Numbered from the stretch's first letter, positions 36,290 through 49,130 are shown. The stretch: DNA of 64,000 nt from Quercus robur (GCF_932294415.1 NC_065538.1:18947656-19011655); one strand, 5' to 3'. Notes: generated from the sequence alone by a model not told the origin. Numbers and translations are program-made.

Positions 36290-38680
36290 CTTTTATATTT
36301 ATTTATAGTACTTTCAGTAAAAAGTTTTCAGTTTTAGCAAAATAAACGGATCCCAAATAGATTTTAAACCAAACAAAGCAATTCCATTTTCATTGCATTG
36401 TTAACTCACGGGCTCTGTCCCAGTTCTCTCCACATATCTTCTCTCGTTTGGGTAGTCAACTAGGTAAGTAAAGTAACAATGAGTAGTTCTTTTTCTCTTT
36501 TTGACTGAAATGATAGAACTGCGAGGAGTTCTAGTCCTATATAAATTGCTATAAATTTTGTCACAATTATCTTATGTGTCAAACTTTAATTAACTTTCTG
36601 CACTTTTACATGAATTCACAATTTTTTCTTTACCATTCACAATCTGTTATGTGGATAGTTATGATACAAGTTATGCCATTTTATGTGATGTTAGAATTTT
36701 TCTGGTATCCACGCCCTCCATAGGCTCCATTTGTTGGTACATGTATTCATCATTTTAGCCTTTCCATTGTTATCTTATTTGCGGTTATTAATTATTATTT
36801 AATTGTCGAATATTCTATGTTATTTAGGACACTAATTCTTTGCTCCTATTTAATAAAATAACATTTTTTTTTAAAGTATAAACAATTATAATATAGCTAA
36901 CTGATTCATAAAAAAAAAACAGTTAGTATTGTAGTAAATCCATGTAATTAAGTTTAAATATATGGATCCGAGTCCCGACAATAGTAAATTTGTGCATTGG
37001 ACCTGAACTGAACACATCACGTGAATTAAAATTAAATTATACTTATTGCTGTGCTGTGTTTATTATCTCATCTCACGTCCGGATTATAAAAGAATTGGAC
37101 CGGAGCCAAACCCTTAAATGAGGGTTGCAAAATTTCTTTTTTCATTTCAAGACAATATATAAATATAGAAATTATATATATTTGAAATCGAATTTTTTTA
37201 TATAATATTAATAAGTTACACACACGTTACTTAGATGGGTGGAAGTGTACGGAACTCATCCACCATCTATTCTTTTTTAAATTAGAGGGCATATATTTAT
37301 AGATGTTTATAAAAAATCCACCTTAACATAAAATAAGTATTTTAGTAAAAAATAATTTATTTACTAATAAGCTCATGTCCTTACTCACTCTTTAATAATT
37401 TGGAAAAAAGAAAAGAAGAAGAAGAAGCAAAAATAAGGACACAAATTTTTTTACAACTTATTAAAGTGAAAACTTTTAGTTACAATAATATCGCTTTTAT
37501 TTGGGTCTATTACTAACACTATTTTTTATGTATCAATTATAATAAATCATATTAATAATTATAAAAGAATGTGTTATTACATTTCTTAGAAAAAAAACAC
37601 AAATTAATCGAAGTAGTAGTCTAGTAGATGTAAAGTATAATAAAATTGGAATTTCATTAGGAGCTCATTGGTAAATATCAAAATAGAAACCGAGAAATTG
37701 CCTAATTAAAATAGAAAATTGTTTCGACCCCAAATTTCAATTTTATGGTTAAGTCAATTTTATGTCACCCTAACAATTAGACTCAAATGTATGTAATTAG
37801 CCAATTAAACTATACATGGATGATAAGTATTGCATAAAAAAGCATAATAAGCAAATTAAATGAGTAATAAACAGAAGCAAACCCAAGATAACATCGAATG
37901 TGTTATCGGAGAGGAAAACCTGAGAACTGAGTTGAAAACCTCTCCACAACTAGCCATCGAAACAATCCACTAAGAATAAAAAGTTGCAGTGCAAATTGAC
38001 CCACACAATCCTCAAGTAGTGCTGTAATCTTGTATTCGAACTCTCTAAGCTCTTGCTTCTAACTAACAATTTGCTGAGTCCTTTCTCTATCTTATTTACC
38101 AGATCTACAACCAAGCATTGGTTACATCTTCAAGTCACCATGGTTTAAATTGGCAAGCTCTAGTGGTTCCCAAAACACCAATTCACTCACAACACTCAAG
38201 CTAGTGATGATTGTGTTTGGGATAATAATCTCTTAAAGATATGACTATGGTGAGAGGGAGATTTGAGAGAATAGATGGTGTTTGGCTCTCACAATAATGG
38301 GTACAGTTGTCTCAACTCTTAGGTGGGTTCTTCGGGTTGAATTGGTGGGAAATATATATTGAGTATTTAAAGTGGGAAAGGGTTGGTATAACATGTGATC
38401 TAAATAACATAATTTCTCTAGTTCTGGCTAATTCGTGGGTGTGAAAGTCTTGCAAATTTGATCCTCATCAATTGATTTTTAAATGTTTCATGGGTGCGAA
38501 AATGTGTCTTCAGCAGCACCAACTTAGACTCACATACCCAACACAAATACAGAAGTACCTACAAATACAAAGTGGTTAAGCTTGAATTAAAATCAAATTG
38601 ACACAATAAAATTAACACAAAATACAAGTTAAAAAAAACCTAATAGATATAATCAAGTATATATATCATATATATATATA
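36290..38680. other. Gene-free stretch, possibly with LTR-derived sequence
   Basis: No ORF was supported. 37850-38420 has a more balanced composition and could be part of an LTR retrotransposon, but no terminal structure was found. An (AT)n run lies at about 38658-38689. Confidence 0.4.
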
Positions 38681-38689
38681 TATATATAT

Positions 38690-39480
38690 TGTAAGCGGGC
38701 GAAAATCAGTTTCAACTCAAGTTAGATGGAGAGTTAATATAGGACGGCCCAATACAATTAATTTGTAAAGAATGGGTTTTCGAGGTCAACCTTAGTATGC
38801 CTATATGGTTTGGCTTTTTTAAGTTAATGGAAAAATATAAAGTAACTCATAAGGGAGAAGTAGATTTTTATATTAACTCTTCCTCGGCTTAGTCCGTCGA
38901 GCACTAGTTCATATAATGTTCAAATCTCAATTACAGGGTAATGTTACATAGAGTGTGTTTCTTTTTCAAGTTTTTTTTTTCGTCCCCCCAATTTGGAGGT
39001 GTTACTTTTTTATTATTATTTTTTTATATAGATATTTGAATTGTATCCTAGCCCTCCACTTGTACAGCCACTGATCTTCCTTTGGATGCTTGTCTTATCA
39101 GGGTTTTGCTGGAGGTGGTAGAATGTGCTGCATGCTGTGAGGGCATTGTTTAGGGGTCATTTTGCCATTAATGCAGCTAGCTGAGTTGGTGTAGTGCATT
39201 GAATGCGGAGGTGATGGATACTTTATCTGGATATTTTCCTTCTTCTTAGCTTACATGTCTGTACCGCCTTCCTCAGTATTTTGTCTTTTGGTCCAAGTAA
39301 CTTGCTCAATTCCTCCTAAGGAACGCTTGCTCTTCGAACTCCTCGGGCAGTCGGCCTCTATTCTCGCTCTCTGATCTATGTATTGGGTCAGAATTAATGA
39401 GGGAATGACCCCTTCCACCTCCTCGGGTTGGGCCCACGGAGCTCTATTATGAACTTGGATCTCCCCCCCATACACACACA
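38690..39480. mobile_element. Possible solo LTR (TGTAAG...CACACA)
   Basis: The segment begins TGTAAGCGGGCG and ends in CACACA, giving TG...CA termini. TATAT on both sides could be a 5-bp duplication, but it lies in (TA)n sequence, so the evidence is weak. The inside is moderately GC-rich with no coding domain. Confidence 0.35.
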
Positions 39481-40250
39481 TATATATTAAATTAACGTGA
39501 AATTAAATATGATTAATATCACAATAACATAAAAATAAATTTCATAAGTATTTGGGTTGTAAGGCCTCTATTTACTCAAATTTGTTGTAGGCTTGTAGCT
39601 GCATCACTATGTTTGAAATGAAAAAGAGAAATAAAAAAAATTATTAAAATTTAATCGATGAATTTAATACAATAATAAATGAGTGTTTAAATTATAATAT
39701 ATTTGTTTTAGAACATTATTATATATTTCGAAAATCTGACTGTTGAATTGCATGTTCTTTACTTTCTTAATATGCTTATCAAATTTTGTGTCAATTAAAT
39801 ATTATTTACCATATGATCTATAAGTTTACATTTTATGCATAATTTTAAACTACAAAAATTTGTAATTTAAATAATTTATTGATGACATAGTTATTAACAT
39901 TCAATTTTCTCGAAATTTTGCAAGCTTGAAGTATATAAGAAAAAGATGTAATCTAATGGTGAATTTTTCAAAATTTACCTCTAACAATTAAAAAAATATT
40001 AAATAAGATTGTAGTCTTAATTATAACTAATTTTTTAACTAAACCTTTTCTTTTTATTTATACAAGCGGCAAGCTAAGTTGGAAAATTTATGTATTAAAA
40101 TTTATAATGCATCTATTATCATTGGGTTGGAAATTAATACAAGCCGTAGAAAACTGAAAAAGACAAAAAGTGACTTGATGGAGCCGAACTTTCACTCTTT
40201 AAAACCAGGAAAAACTAAAAACACTCACACACTGCTTGACCTTTAACACT

Positions 40251-40257
40251 TATAAAC
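40251..40257 (+). promoter_or_regulatory. Candidate TATA box of the CASP-like gene
   Basis: TATAAAC lies 82 bases upstream of the start codon, with a purine-rich leader between (an AGAGAG run near 40289-40301). Confidence 0.4.
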
Positions 40258-40332
40258 CTCCAGCAAAACATTCTTAGTTTTTACTCTCAGAGAGAGAGAG
40301 AAAGTGAGTGTGGGTAAAATAAAGTAAAGAAA

Positions 40333-43300
40333 ATGGTGAGTGAGCGGAGGACAGGGGAGGCGGAGAGGGCGGAGGCAAAGGTTGGAGCGGCGGAGATGGA
40401 GAGTGGTGGCACAATGAGTGGTCCTCTGGTGGGGATGATGATCACGAGCTCGAGGCCACTTGATCATCATGATCTTTATCAAAATCAAACTAATAATAAT
40501 AATAACAGTAAGAGAAAGTGTGGCTCGAACGTGGGTCACGTGGTGTTGAGGCTGTTGTGCATGCTCACCTCTCTCGCAGCTCTCTCTTTCATGGTCACAG
40601 CTAGCCAGTCTAACTCTATCTCCATCTATGGCTTCCAGTTTCCTATTCACTCCAAGTGGTCTTTCTCTCACTCCTTCGAGTAAGCCTCTCTCTCCATTCC
40701 TCAACTCTCACTTTACCCATATGCCCTTCTGTTCTGGTCTCTTTGCTATTGTTTGGTAGCTGAGAAACGTGAGGAAAATGAGGGAACAATGGATTCTTGG
40801 TGGTGGACTACTTGAGCTTTTTCTTTTTGGTGGGTCCCCAAGTATGCTTTTATTTTGAATTTTGCTATATTTTCTTTTCCTCTTTTCAAAAGTTAAGAAA
40901 AGAAAGGAAAGTTTTAGATTGGTTTTTGAATTTGATGCAAAAGCAACATTTCATTTTTGCGCTGTTTCAGATTTCAGAATAATGCACAGAGTGATTGGAT
41001 GGGTGGTGGGTTTGTTGCATGTGTTTTCTATTATTGGGTCCAAAATGATGAGAATCTATTCTTGAAAAATTTGAATTCATTTTCTTTTCCTTCATTTTCT
41101 TACCAGCCAAACGGAGCATTAGCAAGGTTCATGTTAATTACTAGTTCACTGGTTTTTTTTTTTTTTTTTTTTTTTTTAAATGTTTTCACTTTTTACCAAA
41201 TTTTTTCACTTTTTACCAAAAACTTGACCGGAGAAAGCGGGTCATTGTCTTGGTTGGTTTGTCGGGTTGTAAGAATTCGGTTGGAAACCATGTTGACGTA
41301 CTTGCCCTTGGTTTGGCGCTACTTATGTAACAACAAATTTTGGGAATTCTCTCTTTTCAGCTTCATTGCATCTGACTGAATAGAATCAAACCCGTGAATC
41401 ATTTTTTTTTTTCTTTTTATTTTTTATGTTTTTATTTTTGTCTCTTGTAGACCTTTAAACAAAATGATAACACTTTAGGAACGTAGTTTGAAATGAAATT
41501 TTGTCCTCTGTTGTAGAAGGTAATCTGTGCACTGCCGTGCACACGTCATCCCTCTCATATCATGTTGGTCTCATAAAGTGTGGGGTCTATATATTTGTGT
41601 ATGTATATGGCATATGCATTAGATAATTATTGTTGCTTTAGAATTTAGATCCTTTTCGGTGCCTAATCGAGTGGGAGTATTGGTTCTCATTATTTACTAA
41701 TTTAAGAATACAAATCCTCTATACCACTTTTTGTGTTTCATTAATTATAACTTGTTATGTGTTTATTTATTTATTTTTTCCATTTTAAACTTTGACTATT
41801 TTATAAGAAAAATTAAACAAATATATGACAAGATGTGATTAGTGGAACATAAAGTGGAACAAAAAAAGTGGTACAGAGGATATTTGTATTCCTAGTTCAG
41901 TGGTTCTATGGTTTATCTTTATGGGGTCCTGATGTATGGTAGATATAGTAGATGAACCAATGAATTTTGTACTGGAATTTACTAGATAGCTGGGTTTTAA
42001 AAATGAATAGCCTTTAAATGGTACTATTTGAGGCTGGCATGTATAAAGCTATAAATTGAATCTTGTTCTCCTCTACGTATTGAGTTAGGTACGGTTCAAC
42101 TAATAATTATGTCTCAATTATAGCTGTGCAGTTTTAAATTGATATTGGTTTGAAGGCATAATGAATTTAGAAGTGTAATTTGTATGCTCAAAAGTTGATA
42201 AACTCTATGGCTCTGTGCTGGGCAGGTTTCTAGTTGGGGTTTCAGCTGCAGTAGCTGCTCACTCCTTGCTACAACTACTCATTAGCGCATCTCGGCTGCT
42301 GAGGAATTCTCCAGTTATTCCCTCAAGAAATCATGCATGGCTTATTTTTGCTGGGGATCAGGTAAATTTATTATCTTTATAGCAGTCTCTCATGAACTAG
42401 CAGTTAAAATAAGAGCAAAATGCACTTTTTTCCCCTGGTGTAGAAAATGTCACATTACTATAACAAGCATAATTAGCTATTTTATCAATTATTCTTGGTA
42501 ATGCTATTTATTTATCCTCATCTTACTATAGTTGTACATGTTTAATATTGTAGAAAAACTAATATAATAGACATGCACTCTTTTCTGTTATATATATTGT
42601 TTAAACACCTGTGGATTAGAGTTATATTTATGAAAGATAGTTATATCCCATGGATTCTAGAAAAATGGGTTGAATAGGTCCAGAAAAGCTCAAATGAAGA
42701 GCCATCATCATCTTTCTTTATGTTATAGCAGTGATTAAATACTTTGATTTATTGATGTTTTTATTGGTTCTCACTTTCAACTGCATATTAACTGCTTTTG
42801 GTAAATGACCTTAAAATAAATTTCTTCTTGTTCCAACTTCCAAGATATATGAATCATGCACAGGACTTGACCTATGTTATTGTAATAGGCAGGATCATGA
42901 ATGTTTTTGTTGCCAGGCTGGTGAATTTGTATGCATTATGATATCTAGAAAATTTACAAGCCTATTTCTGACAGAGCAGCATGGCTGAAAAGTAAGATTA
43001 AATCATTAATTTTGATATACAGATTCTTGAATTTTTTTCTGAAATACCAAAGAGTGATTGTTACCTGGTAGCTAAAACAGCACCATTGTTATTTAATGTC
43101 ATAATTTCCAATTTAAGAATATGAAACATTAGATAGTTAGGCTTTGTTTGGAATGGAAGGAGATGGGGGGAGAGAGGATTGGAGACGAGTTAAATGCCAA
43201 AATTTGATTGGTACAATGTGTGATGTATTTGCCCATTTACAAGATAGACATACTTGAAAGTTGAAATAAGTGTAACATAGAACATATTCTGTCAAAATAC

Positions 43301-43832
43301 AGTACTTAGACAAAACTTCAGAGCATATGATTAAATACATCATACATGTAAACATTTATAATGCTATCTATCTTCTAGCTGTTATTATTAAACTTGTTGG
43401 ACCTTTTATCTCGCTAGTGAAAATTAAATAATGGTATACTAGTTATCCCACTTCATATAGCTGCAGAAAACTGTCATAGGTAAATTCTTGAGCTTGTTTA
43501 GTGACAAGCATACTTCTATTAAATTTTTTCATGGTTTTGTTGTATTATAACAGTATTAAAATGCACCTCATTTCATGTTTACTACTGCTTAAGGGCCTGA
43601 TTGTTTTAATTTGCAGGTCTTTGCCTATGCCATGATTAGTGCAGGGTCTGCTGCGTCTGGGGTCACTAACTTGAATCGCACAGGGATTCGACATACAGCT
43701 CTACCCAATTTTTGCAAGTATTTACATAGCTTCTGTGATCATGTTGCCATCTCAATAGCCTTCACTTTTTTCAGCTGCATCTTGCTTGCCATGTCTGCCG
43801 TCCAGGATGTAATATGGCTTTCCAAGAACTGA
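40333..43832 (+). CDS. CASP-like four-helix membrane protein (probably CASPL3 type)
   Basis: Three exons, 40333-40679, 42226-42361 and 43617-43832, encode 232 residues. Splice sites are canonical (TTCGA/GTAAGC, GGGCAG/GTTT, GATCAG/GTAAAT, TTGCAG/GTC). CASPs build the Casparian-strip membrane domain; CASP-like proteins are plasma-membrane scaffolds in other tissues. Four hydrophobic segments are visible at about residues 69-89, 117-139, 153-176 and 204-228. The two family-diagnostic residues are present: Arg in helix 1 (R73 in VVLRLLC) and Asp in helix 3 (D160 in FAGDQVFAYA). The 65-residue cytoplasmic N-terminus is long, charged and rich in Asn/Ser. The [19 protein letters not shown] stretch lies in the second extracellular loop. 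The group 3 assignment is from memory of motifs and only moderately sure; CASP-like membership is firm. Confidence 0.88.
41704..41893. mobile_element. Foldback MITE in CASP-like intron 1
   Basis: The left part AAGAATACAAATCCTCTATACC and the right part GGTACAGAGGATATTTGTATTCC are reverse complements, continuing inward through the CCACTTTTTGTG-like portion. About 190 bp; target duplication unclear. A run of about 24 T at 41153-41176 lies earlier in the same intron. Confidence 0.6.
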
Positions 43833-44825
43833 ATCACCTTGCTTTCCCACAAACTAGTTATGCCATCCTCTATAGAAATGACTTACAGGACATTATCTGC
43901 ATCGTCCTTTCATTACAAATGATCAATAGTTGGTGTTCTCTCTCTGTAATTCAGGGCACTTATTGCTCTTTTGTAAGAAACGAGATGGTTTTTGTCAATT
44001 GTAATGGGAATGTGCTACGGTTGATTGTTTTATAGCGCCAGCTTGGGATGACTCTTGTTTGTAGATGCTCTAATAATATGTCAATGTTTAGGTGTGCAAT
44101 GTGAGATAATCAAACATCATACTCAGCCAGTTAAGTTTTGTGTTTTGACTATTCTTAACCAAATTATCTTATACTGTCCTTTCATTTCTTCTGGCCGAAG
44201 AAAATGTGAAAAAGAAAAAGAAATTAACCGAATTAGCATTTGAGCACATAGTAACAATCATTCTACTTCACATAAAATTATCACTGAATGCTATGCATCA
44301 TGAAATTCTAGGACATGTCCTGCAATAGAATTCTTAGTTCTTTGTTAATATCTGAGGCATTTATGCTTTTATAAATAAGGGGTTTAGTATTATTTAAAAA
44401 GAAAAAGGGTTTAGGGTAATTAAGTTTGGTACAGTAATTTGAAAGTGGTTCTTTTGAAAATGTTGTGGTGTCTAACTCACCATTGAATGTACGTAGTGGA
44501 ATCCACCACCCGTGTTTCTCATGGGGGTATCAAATATATTTTATGGAAAACAATTAATTAAGTGCAATCGAATTAAATAATGTTTAGCCATGCATGACAT
44601 GAGTTTTTGAGCGTTCGAAATTTCATAAATACTACTCCCTCACTCCAGTGTTACATGGAAAAAATTAAACCAAATATATTTAAATATATAATACATGTTT
44701 AATTAAAAAAAAATTCACACGGCGGTGACCAATTTTATTAATATAGTTTTGAATTATTTACATATAAATTTTTAATTATACCATTCAATGCAAGCACACA
44801 ATACTACTTAACTATTTATATGATA
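43833..44825. other. CASP-like 3' UTR and gene-free flank
   Basis: Probably the 3' UTR for the first few hundred bases. Nothing else recognisable. Confidence 0.4.
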
Positions 44826-44833
44826 CATACATA

Positions 44834-45719
44834 CAAGGATGGACCTAGGATTTTAAGCTAGCAAGAGAGTATAAAGAAAAAAAAAAAAAAAAAAACTCCA
44901 AATAGGTATCCATATAATATTAAAAAAATTATAAATACAAAAAATCGTTATTTCTAAATAAATTAAGATGCAATCATTTACCAACAAAGACAAAATCAAA
45001 ATCAAAATAATGTTTTTATTTTTATTTTTTTTTAATACTAGGCTGGTTAGGATTTTTATTTTTTTATTTTTTGGTTGAAGTTAGAGTATTCACAGTAATG
45101 ATGCTAAAAATTTTAGCTTTTATTCAAAAATCTACTTTATTTATTTTATCACCTCATTTTACATTATACCCAATATCAAATGTTCTATTTTTTTTTTTAT
45201 CACTTCATTTAAAATAATATATACAACTTATGAAAATAATAAAGGAATAGAGAGAATTTGAGTTTTTTAATTGAAAGAAGAAATATAATCTTAATAAAAT
45301 ATTGTATTTTATTTTTAACAACTTGCTATAGTCAACTGCTATTTATACTAGTTTACTGTAGTTGCAAAAAATTTAGTTCTAGTTTCTCTAATACAAAAAT
45401 ATAACACATGATTTTTTGGTTCTTTGGTGGTAAAATAGTTTTTTTGTTTTTGTTTTTTGTTGTTGTTGTTGCTGCTACTAAAATACAATCACCATTGTGA
45501 ATGTTTTTATTATTATTATTTTTGTTAAGTTTTTTGGTTGGATAATTGCTATTTGGGTGATGCTATCTAGACTTATTGAGGAGAAGGGCCCTAAAATAAT
45601 TTTAGAAGGGGAACCCAATTACAAAAATAAAATACATAATAATTATATATATATATATATATAAAATTAGACTTGAGGGGGCCTGGGCCTCATTGGGCCC
45701 CTACCTGGGTCCGTCTTTG
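44834..45719. mobile_element. hAT-like non-autonomous element of 886 bp
   Basis: The ends CAAGGATGGACCTAGG and CCTGGGTCCGTCTTTG are inverted repeats. CATACATA flanks both sides perfectly (44826-44833 and 45720-45727), the 8-bp duplication of hAT elements. AT-rich interior with no transposase ORF. Its right duplication overlaps the left duplication of the next element by two bases. Confidence 0.85.
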
Positions 45720-45734
45720 CATACATATCTTTAG

Positions 45735-46262
45735 GGCAAAAATGGCCCATTACCATCAATTTTGGAAATAATTTGCCCAGAAACACTGTTTCTGAACTAT
45801 ATAGCAATGTACCACTTTTTCTGGTACTCGAGCTTGGTGAGCTCGAGTACCATGTTTTTTTTATCCACTGTCGCCCCATATTCAAGGAGTCCTATAGTGG
45901 CGTTTTTAAGCCCTATAGTGACGTTTTCGGGCCCTATAGCGGCGTTTTTAAGCCCCCATACCGGGTTAAGGGGCTCTATAGTGACCTTTTTGGGCCCTAT
46001 CGCGGCGTTTTCCTGCAAAATTTTTTTATAAGTCCCCATAACAGGTTCAAGGGGCCCTATAGTGGCGTTTTTAAGCCCTATAGTGACGTTTTTGGGCCCT
46101 ATAGCGGCGTTTTTTTTTGAGAAGATGTTTGACCAATGAAAAGATGGTACTCGAGCTCACCAAGCTCGAGTACCAGAAAAAGTGGTACATTACTATATAG
46201 TTCAGAAACAGTGTTTCTGGGCAAATTATTTCCAAAATTGATGGTAATGGGCCATTTTTGCC
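45735..46262. mobile_element. Mutator-like foldback element of 528 bp with an internal 21-bp repeat array
   Basis: Almost perfect inverted arms of about 120 bp start GGCAAAAATGGCCCATTACC. The perfect 9-bp repeat TATCTTTAG flanks the element (45726-45734 and 46263-46271), as for Mutator-like elements. Each arm ends in its own palindrome, TGGTACTCGAGCT...AGCTCGAGTACCA. The roughly 270-bp middle is an array of CCTATAGTGGCGTTTTTAAG-like units. No transposase. The near-identity of the arms suggests a recent insertion. Confidence 0.9.
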
Positions 46263-46271
46263 TATCTTTAG

Positions 46272-47008
46272 ACAATTGGCTCAAAGATAATATGTAGTGT
46301 GCAAGTTATTTTATATTAAAATAAAAAATTATGATAGACAATTAAGATAATTTTAATAAATATTATATTAAATTTCTTGAAATAGAAATTTAGTTGAAGA
46401 CTTGGAGTAGAATTTTAAATTTCTTGAAACTTAGATAATAGAGTTCTCCCTCGATTAAACTATCTTCTTTTTTTCTTGTTAATCCCTCAATTAAACTATC
46501 CTAACAATTAATAAGATAAATAGAATCTTAATTGAAAAGAGAATTTCTGATTTCTTGAAACTTAGGTAATTGAGTTTCAGCTAAATTAAACTGTCCTAAC
46601 AAGTAATAAGATAGACTAATTTAGTAATTAATGAGAGTTTAGCCACTTGTACATAGCAAAGAAAGTCATTTTACGCAACATTGGCTTTTAGGATCCAACT
46701 TGTATAATATAGTATATATTATGAAAAATTTACTTTAATAAATTCATAAAAATTTAATCATTTTAACTAATTTAAACCTGTAATTATTTTTATATTCTTG
46801 ATTCCATGTGTTTGTTAAATTTTCCCTTCCCTTTTGATTGATGGTTTTTACTTAAATTTTTGTCAAAAGTAACTAAACATGAGGATTAAATTTGCTTTTT
46901 CCTTTTCATGGTTTTAGTCGTTGTCAAATGGCCCAAATCAACTAAATATTAAGAAGAATTTCATATTGTAAATAGGGACGGAGGCATACATTGACCATTG
47001 CCGCCCCA

Positions 47009-47048
<40 letters not shown>

Positions 47049-47164
47049 TAGGTACACACACATTAATTTTCGTAATTTTGTTCTATAAAATTATATTTTG
47101 CCCCCCTTAACAATATCATTGATTCTTTTTATATTATTAGGAAATATATATAATATAATATATA
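46272..47164. other. Gene-free AT-rich stretch
   Basis: No ORF was supported. GGGACGGAGG at about 46976 followed by poly-A and (TA)n resembles the end of a hAT-like element, but no partner end was found. Confidence 0.4.
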
Positions 47165-47300
47165 AGGGATGGTATTAATTTGAAAGATGTGAATAAAGTA
47201 GAAGACAATATGGATACCTGCTACAGATCTTGCAAGTAGAAGAATTATTAGCAAGCAATAGAAGAAAGAAATAATAATATTAGGTTTATGACTGGTATAA
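47165..47300 (+). pseudogene. Relic of the thionin-like gene's last exon and 3' flank
   Basis: ATGTGAATAAAGTAGAAGAC followed by a Met-Asp-Thr-Cys codon run, then AAGAATTATTAGCAAGCAAT, matches the last exon and 3' UTR of the cysteine-rich gene at 50843. The reading frame still has the CX3C pair but stops earlier (AAG TAG). The acceptor is GAAAG instead of GACAG, and no first exon lies upstream. Confidence 0.7.
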
Positions 47301-47827
47301 GATGTGATAAATACTAAATTTTTAGCATTTAACACACCAACTACAAAAAATCACCTTCATAAAATGTGTGATTTGGCTTTTGCTACAGTGATGTTCTAAT
47401 AATAGTACTGTACCAGCAGATGTGCTATTTGTTTTTTATATTTATTATTCAAACTTTCTCTCTCTTCCATAAAAACTATCTTTCTTAATTAAAATTCCTC
47501 CATTTGACACGTCTAATTAGTTGACATATGTCATATTAGGTGACTTACCTTAGTGATACACGTAAACCAATCAAGCCAAAACTTGGCTCATGCCAACACA
47601 TCACAATTTGCAAGGATTGCCAGGTGTTCTCATTGGATGACACAAAACGAAATTAGACACTTTGCCACATGCATGCATTATGTTTAAAGGCACTATAAGA
47701 GCATTTACAATTGGTATTATATATGCCAAATGTAAAGAAAATTTAGCATGTGAGGCCCAAAGTAGCTCGGCAGTCAGAATACTAAACATATAAAAATGTA
47801 ATTTTTTTTGCCATAGTGATACAGTAC

Positions 47828-48426
47828 TGTAAGAACCAAGTGCAAGACTTCTGGACCTTAGGTCACTTGGGCTCACAATTTATTTGTAGTGGGCTTAAGT
47901 ATTTCCTACAATGGGTCGTTCTCGGCAGAGAGACTCAAAGTTACACCCAGTTGGTACCCTCTCCTTCACTGTTTTCTCTCAATTTTTCTGAACCCCTTCT
48001 TCTCCCAACTTTCTTCTATTTATAGCCAAGGTTAGTGGGGAGATCATGATTACAGTTACCGTTAGTGCTACTGAAGGTCCAGTATTATCTGGTTAAAGTG
48101 GTTGTTTAGGTGAATGGGCGGTGCAGCATTTATGATCTTGGAACTTGGTTCCATTTTCACCGATTATGTTCGGCAACTCACGTTCCCGTGCATATCACGA
48201 CCTTCCCGGATATGACTCATACGCTCTACCGGGAAAGATTAACTGGTCAACTCTGGGAACTCAATACCCAAAACTTGTTTTTACTCTAAGGCAGTTTCAA
48301 GAAGGGCATAAGGTAACTGGAAGTTTCTGCTGGGCCTGCGCCCAAGGCCGGTATGGGCTTGGGCCCGGGGCCTAGATGGGTCTGGGCCCAAGGCCAGTAT
48401 GGGCTTTGGAAGCTCGGTGCTGTACA
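47828..48426. mobile_element. Solo LTR of 599 bp with a 5-bp target-site duplication
   Basis: Starts TGTAAGAACC and ends GCTGTACA (TG...CA), flanked by AGTAC on both sides (47823-47827 and 48427-48431). No internal retrotransposon region is present, so it is probably an LTR left by recombination. It may interrupt an older MITE, since GATACAGTAC and CATCGTAAATATATGATGGT would join across it. Strand unknown. Confidence 0.75.
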
Positions 48427-48479
48427 AGTACCATCGTAAATATATGATGGTACTGTAGCTAAATAGTATAAACAAATAT

Positions 48480-49130
48480 AATTTTTTAATACACTCTCTC
48501 TCATATTTTTTAATTCTTCGAAATTTCTCTCCTTTCTCTCTCATTATTTCTCTTCTCTTCTCTTCTCTCTCTCATTTGCTCTCTCCTCTCTTCGGACCCA
48601 GAATCCCATCTGCTCTCTTCGATGACCCTCTCTCTCTCTCTCATTTGGTGGTTGTTGTGGGTTTCTCTTTCTCTCTATCACCTGTTATTTATTTATTTTT
48701 TTATGGTGGTGGGTTTGTGACTGATGTGGGTGTGGGTCAGGTGGTGCATCGGCGGCAAGGGCAGGGGATTGTGGTAGCGTGGGCCTGGTGGCTTGGCTGT
48801 CGTAGATGAAGCATAAGCTGGGGCCGCCGATGAAGCATGAACCTCTCTCTCTCTCTCTCTCATATTTGGTGGTTTGTTGGGGTTCAGTTAAGGATTTTGG
48901 AGTTTGGTTTGTTGGTGATTGGTGGTTTTCTTTATTTTGGTTTGTTGGCATGGTGGTGGTGATTTTGCTATGGATTTTGGATTTAGATTTTGCTATGGAT
49001 TTTGGCTAGGTGGCAAGATCGGTGGTCGGGTTTGATTTTGCTATGAATTTTGGGTTTTGATTTTGCTATGAATTTTTAGTTTTGATTTTGCTACGGATTT
49101 TACTTTGGATTTGAATGTACAGTATTTACT
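48480..49130. repeat. CT-rich tracts and a 20-bp tandem repeat
   Basis: Several (CT)n patches lie at 48490-48680 and 48843-48861. From about 48958 to 49103 the unit GATTTTGCTATGGATTTTGG recurs about five times with small changes. No gene supported. Confidence 0.7.

Noticed and set aside
35663-36308. Frames of 120, 106 and 75 codons
   Set aside because: They lie within a GC-rich transposon where stop codons are rare; no protein signature.
39251-39481. 76-codon minus-strand frame
   Set aside because: Lies in a probable LTR; no domain recognised.
40243-40704. 153-codon minus-strand frame
   Set aside because: Antisense of CASP-like exon 1; no domain and no splice support.
40957-41379. 140-codon plus-strand frame in CASP-like intron 1
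   Set aside because: It spans a poly-T run and lies between well-supported splice sites; no domain.
45762-46120. Overlapping frames with repeated SGVFKPYSDVFGPY-like motifs
   Set aside because: The protein repeats simply mirror the 21-bp DNA repeats of the transposon core.
47129-47335. Minus-strand frame repeated at 51366-51599
   Set aside because: Both are antisense of the duplicated last-exon and 3' flank sequence, which explains the similarity.
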